This document shows, piece after piece, positions 39,999 to 51,483 of a stretch of 64,000 nt of DNA. The translations under genes and the position numbers were made by a program. The notes beneath the pieces were generated by a model. The model saw nothing but the letters and a program-made list of their open reading frames with translations, had not been told where the DNA came from and searched no databases. Position 1 is the first letter of the stretch; each line of letters opens with the position of its first letter. This DNA comes from Ichthyophis bannanicus (lineage: Eukaryota > Chordata > Amphibia > Gymnophiona > Ichthyophiidae), in the NCBI GenBank assembly GCA_033557465.1, contig CM066033.1:707391637-707455636 (forward strand), read 5' to 3'.

Positions 39999-40244
39999 TC
40001 ATGTAAAATCATGGGAAATGTCTTTACAATGTTGCACTATGGGAGCTGTCGCAACGTTGCATTTAAGGCGGCTTCTGTGTTCCCTTATCCGTACCTTTAA
40101 GGAATGAGATGTTTTTCCTATGTATAAGAGATCACAGGGACATCGAATTGCATATACCACTGAGCTTGAACCACACGATGTACTGTTTTCCAAATTATAC
40201 GATTTACCATGGTATGTGAATCTAGTTGCTTCCTCCATTATCAC
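39999..40244 (-). pseudogene. Minus PLE GIY-YIG endonuclease, truncated
   Basis: VVYAIRCPCDLLYIGKTSHS is followed by RIREHRSRL: the GIY-YIG hallmark and the conserved Arg. It stops after KDISHDFT. The inverted copy shows that about 77 bases are missing between the repeats ATTTTA and TACATG, which removes the C-terminal catalytic part. In PLEs this domain nicks target DNA. Confidence 0.85.
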
Positions 40245-40380
40245 ACAGACGTCACAATCACTGCACTTATAGTGGCCTTTCTTATCAAGGCCACTCTCCT
40301 TCCTATCATCAGATTTAAGGGCCGCCGGACTCAGTTGTTCTTTCAGGTTCCTATCTCTTTTCTATACACACCGAATTAGT

Positions 40381-42876
40381 TTATCCTCCAAACCTACCAC
40401 ATTTCCCAGAACACTCATATGTCTTAAGAATTTTCTGTATTTTATAGCTCAAAGGTGAAAATTTGGTGATGAAGTTGACCTGTTCCATACTAACAACTTT
40501 TTCTTTGGTTTTAGCAGGCCCAATCAACCATGATGGATCATTAAAAAGTGCTCTTTTATATGCCCTCCTGGTTATATTCTTAGGGTATCCCCTATCAACA
40601 AAATCCTTCAACAATATAGCAGATTGTTTCTTAAAATCTGCTGTCTCAGAAATGTTTCTCCGAAACCTTAAGAACTGGGAAAATGGAAGGCTATTTTTCA
40701 ACCGCACAGGATGTGCACTGTTGTATTGTAAAAATGTGTTCCGATCGATCACTTTTCTATAAACTGAAGTGTGCCATTGTTGTTCCCCTCTCAGTACCCG
40801 TATATCCAAAAACATTATGGTATTACTGTCCATATTGGAGGTAAACTGGATGGCTTTATCTACATTGTTTAGCCATTGCACAAACGAAACTGCTGATTCC
40901 TTAGATCCCTTCCACATTAAAAAAATATCATCTATAAATCTGTACCACATGATTATTTGCTTAGTATATTTTGAAGGAACTATCCATCGTTGTTCAAAGT
41001 GCCCCATAAATAAATTAGCGATTGAGGGTGCACAACTTGCCCCCATCGCTATGCCTGAAATCTGATGGTAAAATGTCCTTTCAAACAAAAAATAATTCTG
41101 AAATATCACTAGCCAATTGAAGTAGAAATGATACAGATTCTTTGGACAAGTCTCCTCGATGTTGCAACGCCACCAACACTGTATCGTAAGCTGCTGCTTG
41201 GGGAATGCTTGTATATAGAGCTTTTATATCAAGTGTCACCAAGAGTATCTCAGGGTCTATCGGCCAATTAGCATGTTGATTTAATTTACCTAAAAACTCT
41301 GAAGTATCCCGTATGTAAGATGGAATATCTTCGAGTAGCGGCCGAAGATATGAGTCAAGAAATTTCGATAAAGGTTCCAACACAGTGCCCCGTGTGGACA
41401 CAATGGGTCTTCCAGGGGGTTTATCAAGCCTTTTGTGAATCTTAGGTACAAGGTAAAACCTCGCCACAGAGGGCATTTTCACATTAAGAAATTTCCACTC
41501 CTTTTTGGAAATAATTTTATTTTGCAAAGCTATCGATGTAACCTCATGTATCTGAGTTTGGAGAGATCTTTTGTGGGGTCATCCACCAAGATTTCATAGG
41601 TACTTAAATCTGATAGCTGTGATTGAGCTTCCTTTAAATAATCAGATCGACCTAAGATAACCACCGCTCCCCCCTTGTCAGCTATACGGATCACAATGTC
41701 CATTCGAGCTTTCAATTCTTTTAAAGCCACTCGTTCATAATTTGATAAAACGCTCGAGTGGACAGTCTGCTGCTCCAAATTCTCTACGTCCCTGAGTACT
41801 AGCTCTTTAAAAATAGAAACAGCCGGATGCATTTGACCCGGTGGAGACCACGTAGATCTAAAGGGCAAAGGCACTCTATGATCCCCTCCTTCAACCATGA
41901 TATCCTCAGTTCTCATTGGCGTAGAAGCAAAAAATACTTTAAAACTAAGTTTCCTCAGTAAACCCTCCAGGTCGACTTGAAATTGGAAGGGGTCATGTGT
42001 GATAGTCGGTACAAAAGATAGCCCTTTCTCTAAAATTTTAATCTGAGCTGGTAACAAGCAACAGCCAGATAAGTTCACTACTAGACTATCATGTTGTTTT
42101 TCTTGTATATTTAATTGCATTGATGTATTCAGATTCACTTCAGTTAATTGGTACGATCGCGGCTTCTCCCCTTGCGCTTTGTTTCGTCATTTTTCTTTTC
42201 CTTCTCTTTTCGGTGTCGCTCTCCAAAAACTCCTCCCGGGATGACCTATTCGACTCCATCTCACTAGAGTCCTCAGATGCTGTATCAAAATTAACCTTTT
42301 TACGTGTTGCTCTATTCTTCCGTTTGAAATCCATCCACGGATAGACATAGCCAATGATATAGTCCTTATAGTCCCTCTGGAGCTTCTTAGTTTTCACCAG
42401 CCGTACTTCTCGTTTGAGTGTTTCTAGTTGATTTTTCCCAGCCTCCATTTCACTGCAAAATTTTCCTCTGATTCCTTGTCTTTTAAAATGTCCGTCATAT
42501 GTTCTGCCTCTTTATGATATTCACTCAACACATTCTTTGTAGTCTCTGCTATCAGAACCATCAGGTCAAGGGAACACTTAAGGATACAATTCCACTTTTC
42601 AATAAAAACTACATCCAAGGTGAACATCCGGGGCTCTTTATAGATTCTGAGTCCCCTCGGAATATGCTGTTGACTTACATATTCTACCATGGATAACCTA
42701 TGGAGTACCAATCTGACGATCTGTTTTTGCTTTTTTATTAAGGCTTCCCAAGTTGTTTCGTTATCCTCTCCTTCTGTCGGCCCTGATGTAATAAACGGTG
42801 TTTTTTCTTTGCATAATGCAGCAATGTGCTCTGGTGTGTAACTCAAAATGTCCTTCCATACTCCTGGACCAGCCAT
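40381..42876 (-). pseudogene. Minus PLE reverse transcriptase, frameshifted
   Basis: The likely start is the ATG at 42876 (MAGPGVWKDILSYT). The N-terminal region continues at 41530-42138 with LLPAQIKILEKGLSFVPT and IRIADKGGAVVILGRSDY, both PLE hallmarks. RT motifs: FYLVPKIHK, GRPIVSTRG, LVTLDIKALYTSIP (motif A), GASCAPSIANLFMG and YRFIDDIFLMW (motif C), then SLPFSQFLRFRRN. Frameshifts occur near 42440, 42140, 41528 and 41100. Catalytic residues remain, but the protein cannot be made from this copy without joining frames. Confidence 0.9.
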
Positions 42877-42924
42877 TATTGTATTAAAACAACCCAATTG
42901 TTGGTCTGTTTCAGAGCAAAAGTG

Positions 42925-43052
42925 TAAAACTAATTGTGTAACAAATGCTCCACTACAACTTCTACGTTGTGACTTAAAAGGATAGTGTGAAGTAATTACT
43001 AAATTGTGGAAAACATTTTTTTGAAAATTTTTGTAAACTCCAGAAAAAGTCT
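42925..43052 (-). repeat. PLE upstream pseudo-LTR fragment
   Basis: The same strand and sequence as the PLE 3' end at 33006-33140 (TAATTGTGTAACAAATGCTC and following), but located upstream of the ORF. Such tandem or pseudo-LTR arrangements are typical for PLEs. Confidence 0.75.
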
Positions 43053-43524
43053 CAGACTTAAATCTGATGATAGGAAGGAGAGTGGCCTTGATAAGAAAGG
43101 CCACTATAAGTGCGGTGATTGTGATGTCTGTGTGATAATGGAGGAAGCAACTAGATTCACATACCACGGTAAATCGTATAATTTGGAAAACAGTACATCG
43201 TGTGGTTCAAGCTCAGTGGTATATGCAATTCGATGTCCCTTATACACAGGAAAAGCATCTCGTTCCTTAAAGGTATGGATAAGGGAACACAGAAGCCGCC
43301 TTAAATGCAATGTTGCGCCAGCTCCCATAGTGCAACATTGTAAAGAATTTTCCCATGATTTTAGACAGCTGCGTTGTTTTGCCATAGAACAAGTTAGCTT
43401 TGCGATGCATGGCAAGACATTGGAACAGACTTTGTTATTACATGAACAACGCTGGATATTTAAGCTTAAGACGTTGATACCAACAGGTTTAAACACCAGT
43501 ATAGATTGGGGAGTGTGTTTATAA
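43006..43524 (+). pseudogene. Inverted PLE copy with GIY-YIG domain
   Basis: The frame carries CGDCDVC (a Cys motif found before the nuclease) and VVYAIRCPLYTGKASRS; compared with the minus copy, three codons are missing and YIG reads YTG. Unlike the minus copy, the C-terminal part (LEQTLLLHEQRWIFKLKTL) is present. The PLE part starts at 43053; upstream codons come from the adjoining pseudo-LTR. Confidence 0.8.
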
Positions 43525-43821
43525 GAACAAAGGGAAAGGGCAGTTAAAAGTTAGAAGTTGAAAGCAAATTTAATCAGCTGTTACTGACGTCATCATGCCA
43601 TGGGGTTAAATGCTGAGCAATGGCACACAGTCCGCATGCGTGGCGTTTTTTGATAGTATCCATTAAGAAAAAAAGAGAAGTGGGTGAAAACGTGGGCAGC
43701 ATCTTTGCACATGCAATACGCGATGAGATGGTATGTGTTTTGTTGTTAGATATATCAATAGAGGTCATACAACGTTGTGAAAACAAAAGTAATATGTACT
43801 ACAAATTGCCGTTATTATCTG

Positions 43822-43862
43822 CAGACCCCCTGAAGAAACTCTGCTGAGAGAGTGAAACGTTT
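43822..43862 (+). ncRNA. Hammerhead-like motif in the inverted PLE copy
   Basis: CTGAAGA at 43830-43836 fits CUGANGA. ACTCT (43838-43842) pairs with AGAGT (43849-43853) as stem II, followed by GAAA at 43854-43857. The upstream GACCCC may form half of stem I. Stem III and the cleavage nucleotide could not be assigned, so this is only a candidate ribozyme. Confidence 0.5.
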
Positions 43863-44227
43863 GGAAAAGGCGCCAGAGGCGGCGTAGGGGAATAATATCA
43901 AGACATATGAAAGATAAGCAATTGCAGTCAATATAATAGTGTGAAGAATATAGGTGAAGGGTGTATACATAGATAAAAAATTAGCTTTACTCCAGAATGG
44001 TCACTGATGCTGCCAGCGCGCTTGACAGTATTTGTATACTGAAGTAATTAATGCGCTATTGAGTCTGAGACTTTTTCTGGAGTTTACAAAAATTAAAAAA
44101 AAAAAGTTTTCCACAATTTAGTAATTACTTCACACTATCCTATTAAGTCACAACGTAGAAGTTGTAGTGGAGCATTTGTTACATAATTAGTTTTACACTT
44201 TTGCTCTGAAACAGACCAACAATTGGG

Positions 44228-44241
44228 CCTGTAGAAGACTT
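44228..44241. repeat. PLE target-site duplication, right copy
   Basis: CCTGTAGAAGACTT, identical to 32992-33005. D3 gag resumes after it. Confidence 0.85.
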
Positions 44242-46395
44242 GCCAACTCCTGAAGGAGGAGGTTCCAGTGCAGCGGGAGTCTTGGAGGCTCCCCTGGAAA
44301 ATAGGAGGGGGGTAACTGGTTGAAGTGGAGCAAATAGCCCTTTTGGACTATGCTCAGTACCCAGGTATCCCCCTGTTATGGCTGACCACCTGTGGGCGTA
44401 CAGTGTCATCCAGCCTCCTGTGCTGAGAGAAGCCAGCTGAGGAGGAGAGACTATGCAGTGGGAGTCAAAACCCCACTCCCTGCGCTGTGCAGGAGCCGGA
44501 GATGATGGCTTGGGGGTTTTCTGCCTACGGGGCCCATGTCCCTGCCCCTTGGCCTGCTGACCCTGATGGGGAACTGTAGAGGCCTGAAACTGAGGGTAGG
44601 ATTTGTAGGCAGTAGCCTTCCTCGGGTAAAAGGGCTTTTTCCCCGAGCCCTTCTTCTGAGAAGGGGCAGAAGTTTTCCTGGACAGCCTTGTCCTGGTGAG
44701 AGTCTCAGACTCGAGTTCTGCAGCCTTTTCAGCCATGGGTTTGCCAAAAAGCTTATCACCTCGGCAAGGGACATCAACCAACTTGTCCTGTACCCATGGC
44801 TCGAGGTCCGATGACTGTAGCCAGGCCTGAAAGCGTGCACAGATGCCAGCCGCGGCTACTCGGGCCGAAGCCTCGAAACCATCATAGGCTGCTCGAGAGA
44901 TAAACTTTGAGCACTCTCGAATCCCTAATGACAAAGCCTTAAACCTCTGCAAAGGTTCCTCGGAGAGGCCAGCTGAGAACCCGGCAATCTCCTTTGCTAT
45001 GTCTCGGAGGTACATGCCCATGTACAGCTGGTAAGTCTGGGCACGGCAAGCCAGCATAGAGCCCTGGAAGCACTTTCTACCGAGGGCATCCAGGTTCTGG
45101 GCCTTCCGGCCAGGGGGCACCGAGGAATGCATCTTCTGACTCTTCAGACGATGCATGGCCGATTCCACAATCATGGAGTGGTGCGGTAGCTATGCCTTCT
45201 GGAAGCCAGGGCTCTTACGGACTCGATAAATGGAATCGACCCGTTTGCTGAGAACCGGCGCCGAGGCCAGTGCCTCCCACATGCGGAAGAGCAGCCGTTC
45301 CAGCATCGGAGGAACCGGTACAGTAAAGGCCTCCTTAGGCGGAGAGTCATACTAGAGGGCCTCAAGCTCCTCGGCTCGAGGCTCCTCCTTGGGATCCGCG
45401 GTGAAGGCCAAGGCTTTGGCCATGTCCCTCATGAAGTCCGAGAACCGGGTATCCTCCAGTGGGGACCGTCTCTGAGGCTTGGACTCCGGTGAGTCCGATG
45501 GGATGCACCGGGTCCGGAAAGTGTCCTGGAACTCCTCATCCTCAGTCTCCCACTTGGACCCCTCCGAGGAGGAATCAAGCGGCTCCGGCCAGGCGGGCAT
45601 CGATGCCATCTGCCCCGACGCTGAGGGCACCAGCGTCGATGACCTCGGCCCCGAGCGGGAGGCCGAGGGGTACCTTGGCCAAGGATGGACTCGAGACCGC
45701 ATCGACTCGAGGATTGGCTCGGCCTCCGGGGTTGACTTGGACGTCAAGGTCCCGGTGGTCGGGGCAGATGCACCGGTGAAACCGGCGATCAGTACCCGCT
45801 GCTGCTCCATGAAGGCAGCCAAGCTGCTCTCCAAGGCCGTCAACCTGAGACTCAGCTCAGGAGACTCAGCAGCCCCCGACTCGGGCCCGGATTGCGTCGG
45901 GCCTGACGTCGGCTCCCCCGGAGGGGAGTCTACGAGGACAACAGCACTCACGTGACTCAGGGACTCTGGCTCCACTCGAGGCAACTTGGCAGGCCTCTCC
46001 GACTCCGAGGACCTGGGACGGCGGTCGGGGCTATGTGACCTGGTCCTCAAGGGGCCAAGAGTGTCCACCGAAGCCGCCCTCACGGGTTTCTTCTTCCTTC
46101 TGTGTTCCCGAGAAGGAGATCCCCTTTCAGAGGAGCCTCGACGGTGCTCGGGGTCGGACTCCCGAGATGTCGAGGCGTCTGATGAGGTCCGGGCCCGGCC
46201 GGACGCGGAGTCAGAAAAAAGTCTTTCACGCTGATGCTGACGGCTCCTCAGCACCTTAGAGGGCATTTTGCCGCACGGGACACAGACCACCGGGTCATGG
46301 TCGGGCCCGAGGCACCAGAGGCAGCAGTTATGTGTGTCGGTGAGAGACATTAGCTTCTTACAACGATCACACCTCTTGAACCCGCTGGCAGCCAT
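44242..46395 (-). pseudogene. D3 gag, two Gln to stop changes
   Basis: The N-terminal frame (45352-46395, 347 codons) begins MAASGFKRCDRCKKLMSLTD and includes a CLWCLGPDHD segment: a Cys/His cluster shared with D4 and typical of this gag. A TAG at 45352-45354 stands where D4 has Gln, and another at 45190-45192 stands where D4 has Gln. The C-terminal frame (to 44242) has the core (DALGRKCFQGSML, SRAAYDGFEASARV) and a basic tail. Both stops are CAG to TAG. Confidence 0.85.
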
Positions 46396-46599
46396 CGGGG
46401 GAAAAAGAATCCCTGCAAGGTCAAAAGACCGAGCTGCCAGTGAAAAAGAGAAAAAAAAGCGGGAACGCTAGTCATGAAGGACAAAAACCGAAAAACTAGC
46501 TCTGGGCTCGATACCAGTGTACCGGGTCCAGGCGGGAAGGGGAACCGGTGTCGAACCGGGCAAAAACCACGAATCCAACGCAGTAAAAATCAACTTTTT

Positions 46600-46807
46600 A
46601 CTGGGTGACAACACTACACGTCCATCGGGCTCCGCGGAAAAAAGAAGACTGAGCAAGATGGCACCCTTGGGTGGGAAGGGGACCGCGCATGCGTGCTGCA
46701 TTCCCAAAGGCTTTCTTTGAAAGCTGGGGAAATGCTCTGCATGAGGGCTCCGTCGGCGCCGACGTCACCCATATGTGAGGACTAACTTCCTGCTTGGTTC
46801 TGCAGAA
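46600..46807. repeat. D3 right (5') ITR
   Basis: Inverted copy of 29810-29980 (GCATTTCCCCAGCTTTCAAA region and the GCGCATGC-like block). The outer end is TGCAGAA, after which D-O sequence starts. Confidence 0.85.
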
Positions 46808-48020
46808 CCGGTGCCTGGGCCTTCAGGCTCTTTGGTTTACGGTGACCTTGGCCGGGCTTCCCCTGCGCAGGAGTGGTCGGCATGGGGATAGCTGAGTAGC
46901 CGTGGTACTGGAGGCCTTTCCTGGGGAAGAAGGGCTTCTTGGCAGGCTGCTTCTTCCGAGGCAGCGTAGAGGTCTTGCGGGAGAGACGGGTCCTGGTGAC
47001 ATACTCTGTCTCGATCTCCACAGCTTTCTCCTCCATCGGCTTACCAAAAGGTTGTTTGCTGAGGCAGGGCACATCCAGGAGCTTCTACTGCATCCACTGC
47101 TCCAAATCCGAAGATTAGAGCTAAGCCTGGCGGCAGGCACCAATGCCCGCAGCCGCCACCAAAGCCAATGTCTCAAAGCCATCATAGGAGGCTCGAGAGA
47201 TATACTTGGAGCAATCAGCCACTGACTTCAACAGGGTGCAGAACCTGTCGAGGGGCTCACCCTCGAGGCCCATGGAGAAACCTCCAAGTTCTTTTGCCAA
47301 GTCGAGGAGGAACATACCAATATATAATTGGTATGCCTGGATGCGACAAGACAGCATGGAACCTTGATAGGCCTTGCGGCCCAGGGCATCAAAGGCTCTC
47401 GATTCTCGGCCCAGCGGGACCGATGAGTGGGACTTTGGGCTTTTCTGCTTCCTCATGGCTGATTCCACCACCATCGAGGTGTGTGGAAGTTGGGTCTTTC
47501 GGAAGCCTGGCCCCCGCTGTACCTTGTACATTGTATCAAAGTGCTTGCTCACAATGGGAACCGAGGCCGGGGCCTCCCACATGCGGAGCAATAGCCGGGA
47601 GAGGATTGGCGGCATCGGCATGGTGAGGGATTCCCTGGGCGGGGCATCATACTGAAGAATATCGAGTTCTTCAGCACGAGGGTCCTCCTCAGCCTAGGTG
47701 ACCAGGTTGAGGGCCCGAGCCATGTCCCGAACAAACACCAAAAAGGTGTCGTCCTCGGGCGGTGAACGCCGCTGAAGATCAGGTGGCGAGGAGCCCGACG
47801 GAAGATCCCGGTGGGTGCGGGTCTCTGGGGATGTCTCTCCATTGGATTCCCAGTCCGAGAAGTCGGTCGAGGGATCCGAGTCGGGCGGTTCGCCCTGTCT
47901 GATGGCCAGTGGCCTGGAGCTGGAGGCCCTGGACGATCTCGCCCCCGAAGAACGGGAGAGCGAGCGAGACCGATGTCAAAGACCCTCACAAGGCCCGTGG
48001 CTCTCGGGGGTTGACTTTCT
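46808..48020 (-). pseudogene. D-O gag remnant
   Basis: The C-terminal frame at 46808-47072 (KKPFFPRKGLQYHGYS) and the core at 47121-47621 (DALGRKAYQGSMLSCRI, SRASYDGFETLALV) are followed by a Ser/Pro-rich part to about 48020. Frameshifts and stops separate these. Homology to D3 and D4 gag ends near 48020 without the N-terminal Cys cluster. Confidence 0.8.
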
Positions 48021-48216
48021 GCCTAAGCCAACATCTGCATCGCACAAGTGTCGAATCTCCTTCAGGAGGGTCTGTGCATTGATCAGCTCCGATGTTTCAG
48101 GAAGCATTCCATCACAATGCATGGATATTGATATCAGTCAGGCATGGGTCGGGTATTGAGGCTCTTCGAGGTTCCCATGTCTATCCATCTCCCAAAGGCA
48201 GGCACAGAGTTTCAAG
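48021..48216 (-). other. Possible D-old gag segment between D-O and D4
   Basis: No firm match was found. Position suggests it belongs to D-old gag that continues beyond D4 at 55285. Confidence 0.35.
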
Positions 48217-48590
48217 AAAGAGTAGTTACTCACCTGTAACAGGTGTTCTCCAGGAGCAGCAGGAATCAGTCCTCACTTATGGGTGACATCGACGCCGATG
48301 AAGCCCCAGCGGAGCATTTCCCCAGCTTTCCATGAAAGCCTTTGGGAATGCTGGCACGCATGCGCGGTTCCCTTCCCGCCTAAAGGTGCCATCTTACCTC
48401 AGTCAAATGACATAGCTAAGAACAGCACACAAAAATGTAAAAATTAAACTATGTACAACTGCAACTTCAAGAGGAGGAGGGAGGGTAGTGAGGACTGATT
48501 CCTGCTGCTCCTGGAGAACACCTGTTACAGGTGAGTAACTACTCTTTCTCCAGGACCAAGCAGGAAGTCAGTCCTCACTTATGGGTGACT
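48217..48590. repeat. D4 3' ITR and ICR
   Basis: ITR 48217-48420; ICR about 48484-48590 with the full CACCTGTTACAGGTGAGTAA palindrome, which D3 lacks. Complementary to both outer ends. Confidence 0.85.
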
Positions 48591-48714
48591 CCCCAGCTCT
48601 GGGCTACCAGGAACCCAGGCTGAACAAGAGAACTCCCTCTAGTCTCAGCAACACAGTAAAGGCTTTGCAAGGACACACCCTCCACAGGTAGCCCAACCAG
48701 AGGGCAGGAGTTGC

Positions 48715-51434
48715 CTAGACCTCAAAGAGATTCCGGAGTACTGCCTGGCCAAAAGCACTGTCCCGACGGGACTCCCTCTCCAGACAGTAGTGGGCTGCAA
48801 AAGTCTGGCTTGAAGACCAAGTAGCAGCCCTGCAGATGTCTTGCAATGGAACAGAGCGGAGGTGAGCCACTGAAGCAGCCATTGCCCTCACACGGTGGGC
48901 CGTGACCCTACCCTGCAAAGGAAGGTCAGCCGCCTTGTAAGCCCAGGTGATACAGTCAGCCACCCAGATGGACAAGGTATGCTTGGACACAGGCCTCCCC
49001 AAGTTATTGGGGTCAAAAGAAAGGAAGAGCTGAGAAGCCTTCCTGTGACCTTGCGTACGTTCAAGTTAGAAGGTTAAGGCCCTCCTACAGTCCAAGGTAT
49101 GGAGAACTGTTTCAGCCTGACTCGCATGAGGCCTAGGGAAGAAAGTAGGAAGAACCACCTCCTGGTTGAGGTGGAAAGAGGAGACAACCTTAGGAAGGAA
49201 CTTAGGTGAGTCCTGAGGACCACCCTGTTTTTATAGAACCTGGTGTAAGGCCTATCACAGACCAAGGCCTGAAGCTCACTCACTCTCCTAGCCGAAGTAA
49301 GGGCTACCAGAAAGAGAGTCTTCCAGGAAAGGAAGCGTAGAGGGCAAGTAGCCATAGGCTCAAAAGGTGGGTGAGTCAGTTGCTGCAAGACCACATTAAA
49401 CTCCCACTCAGGAGCAGGAGGACATATGGGAGGTTTGAGCAGAACCAAGCCTCTGAGAAAACTAGACACCAAAGGGTGCACAGACAAGGAATGGCCCTCA
49501 ACTAGGGAGTGGTGAGCAGCCAAAGCAGAGAGGTGGACCCGAACAGAGTTGGACTTGAGACCCTGATTGGACAAGTGCAGCAAGTACTGAAGCACTACTG
49601 ACACAGTACAGGAGAAAGGATCCTCAGCACGCAGCTGACACCACACAGAGAACCTTTTCCACTTGAGAGCATAGGTCTTCCTAGTGGATTGTTTCCTGGA
49701 GGCTAGGAGAACTTCCTCAACCTCGGTAGGCAGGCCCCAGGGAGCCAACACTACCCTTGCAGCCTCCATGCCATCAGATTGAGAGCTTTGAGATTGGGAT
49801 GCAGCAAGGAGCCCTGATTCTGAGAGAGAAGGTCGGGTTGCAAACCCAGAGGCAGAGGTAGATCCCACTGCCAGCTGAAGCAAGAGGGGGAACCAAGGCT
49901 GCCTTGGCCACCTGGGAGCTACCAGGAGGACTGAGGCCCTGTCTCGTAGAATCTTGAACAGTGTTCGGGCCACCAGAGGGGTGGGAGGAAACGCAGAGAG
50001 TAGGCCCTGAGTCCAGGGAATCAGAAAAGCATCTGCTGCTACTCTCAGAGGATGCGGTTGCCTGGAGCAGAACCTTGGCAGCTGGTTGTTCAGTGGACTG
50101 GCAAACAGGTCCATGGAGGGAAGCCCCCATCTCAAGAAAATCTTTTGAACCACTAAAGGATGTAGCTGCCACTCGTGTGGTTGCAGAATCCTGCTCAATC
50201 TGTCTGCCAGGGAATTCTCCTGGCCTGGAAGATAGACTGCTTTGAGGAGCATGTTGTGTTTCAGGGCAAAGGAACAGAGGTCCTGGGCCTCCTGGCAAAG
50301 GGGCTGGGAACCAGTTCCACCCTGCTTGTTGACATAGAACATGGCTACCTGGTTGTCTGTCTGGATCAAGACAGACTGTTGTGCCAGGGAAGCAGCAAAG
50401 GACTTGAGGGCCAAGCGGATAGCTCTGAGTTCCAGTAGATTGATCTGCTGGGACGCCTCCCAAGGAGACCACAGGCCCTGGGTGCACTTGTCTAGGCAAT
50501 GTGCTCCCCAACCCTGAAGAGAGGCATCGGTGGTTAGGACCACTGTATGAGGTGGGATCTGAAAGGGTACCCCTACCAGCAGATTGGGGGGGTGTAACCC
50601 CCAGTTGAGGGAGGCCAGGAAACGATGGGACACTCTGATCCTGTCTCTGAGACTGCCTGAGGCTTGTGACCACTGAGTCCGAAGGCACCACTGGGCAGGT
50701 CTCATATTGAGCCTGGCATTGGGGGTCACCTGTACTGTCGACGCCATGTGGCCCAGAAGCCTGAGACAGAGTCTGGCGGAGACCAGGGACCTGTGCAGAA
50801 ACTTGCTGGCGAGGTCCATGAGCCTTTGTGCTTGGTCCATTGGTAAGAATGCTCTTGCCAGCTGAGAATCCAACCTTGCTCCTATGAACTCCAAGTTCTG
50901 GGAGGGGAGCAAAGTGGACTTTGCGAAGTTGATGACAAAGCCTACCTTTTGGAGCAGTTCTATGGTCCTGTTGGTGGCCTGTTGAACTTCCAGGGAAGTC
51001 TGGCCTCTGATGAGCCAGTCGTCTAGGTAAGGAAACACAAAGATGCCCTGATTTCTCAGGTAGGCTGCCACCACTGCCAGGCACTTGGTAAACATCCTGG
51101 GAGCGGAGGTCAGTCCAAAAGGCAGTACTCTGTACTGATAATGGTTTCCTCCCACAATGAACCTGAGGTACTTTCTGTGGTCTGGATGAATAAGGATGTG
51201 AGTGTAAGCATCCTTTAGATCTAAAGAGCAAAGCCAATCTCCCTGCTGGAGGTAGGGCAGAAGTGTTCCAAGAGTAAGCATCTTGAACTTCTCTTTCACT
51301 AGAAACTTGTTTAAGTTTCTGAGATCCAAAATGGGTCGAAGACCACCGGTTCTTTTTGGCACCAGGAAATACCTGGAGTAAAACCCGTGACCTTGGAAGT
51401 GGGGAGGCACAGGCTCCACCGCCTTGTCCAGCAA
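48715..51434 (-). pseudogene. D4 RT, RNase H and YR, fused in frame, then a 1-bp deletion
   Basis: A single 786-codon frame (49074-51434) holds RT (SLDLKDAYTHILI, FPYLDDWLIRG), RNase H (TTDASLQGWG, QTDNQVAMFYVN), the DIRS tail (MDLFASPLNNQLPRFCSRQ) and the first two-thirds of YR (RKTYALKWKRFSVW, TSARRVSELQAL). Near 49205 one G is missing relative to D3 (CTTAGGTGAG against CTTAGGGTGAG), which shifts the frame. The YR C terminus with TAHRVRAMAA and AAHYCLE continues at 48715-49002. In D2 the YR lies in another frame than RT, so the fusion here likely reflects an indel. Confidence 0.85.
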
Positions 51435-51483
51435 CAGACCTTTTAGCTCCTGGAGGAGAAGGGCTGTATGCTGGGGAGGCCGG

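Larger units (their letters stand above)
33006..44227. mobile_element. Penelope-like element, composite with an inverted truncated copy
   Basis: A minus-strand PLE (about 43052 down to 33006) is joined head to head with a 5'-truncated plus-strand copy (43053-44227). Both ends therefore read as inverted repeats (33006-33612 with 43620-44200). The minus copy also has a 3'-end-like block repeated upstream of its ORF (42925-43052), a pseudo-LTR. The RT and GIY-YIG parts identify it as Penelope-like. L1-C is inserted in its 3' UTR. Confidence 0.9.
29791..46807 (-). mobile_element. DIRS D3, inserted in D-O and holding the PLE
   Basis: Left ITR and ICR at 29791-30140, YR at 30280-31287, RT-RNase H at 31340-32983, then the PLE insertion (33006-44227), then gag (44242-46395) and right ITR (46600-46807). 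Removing D3 joins D-O protein KPKSLKAQAPV to PQPPQGFDASGI, which restores the D-O frame. Removing the PLE gives a DIRS of 5.8 kb. D3 is the least decayed DIRS in the window. Confidence 0.9.

Noticed and set aside
42424..43167. 247-codon frame starting upstream of the PLE ORF
   Set aside because: The first part is pseudo-LTR sequence and the inverted copy; the likely PLE start is at 42876.
49774..51237. 487-codon frame on the minus strand as a separate gene
   Set aside because: It overlaps D4 RT in another frame and has no domain of its own. Kept only as an observation on overlapping frames, not as a gene.
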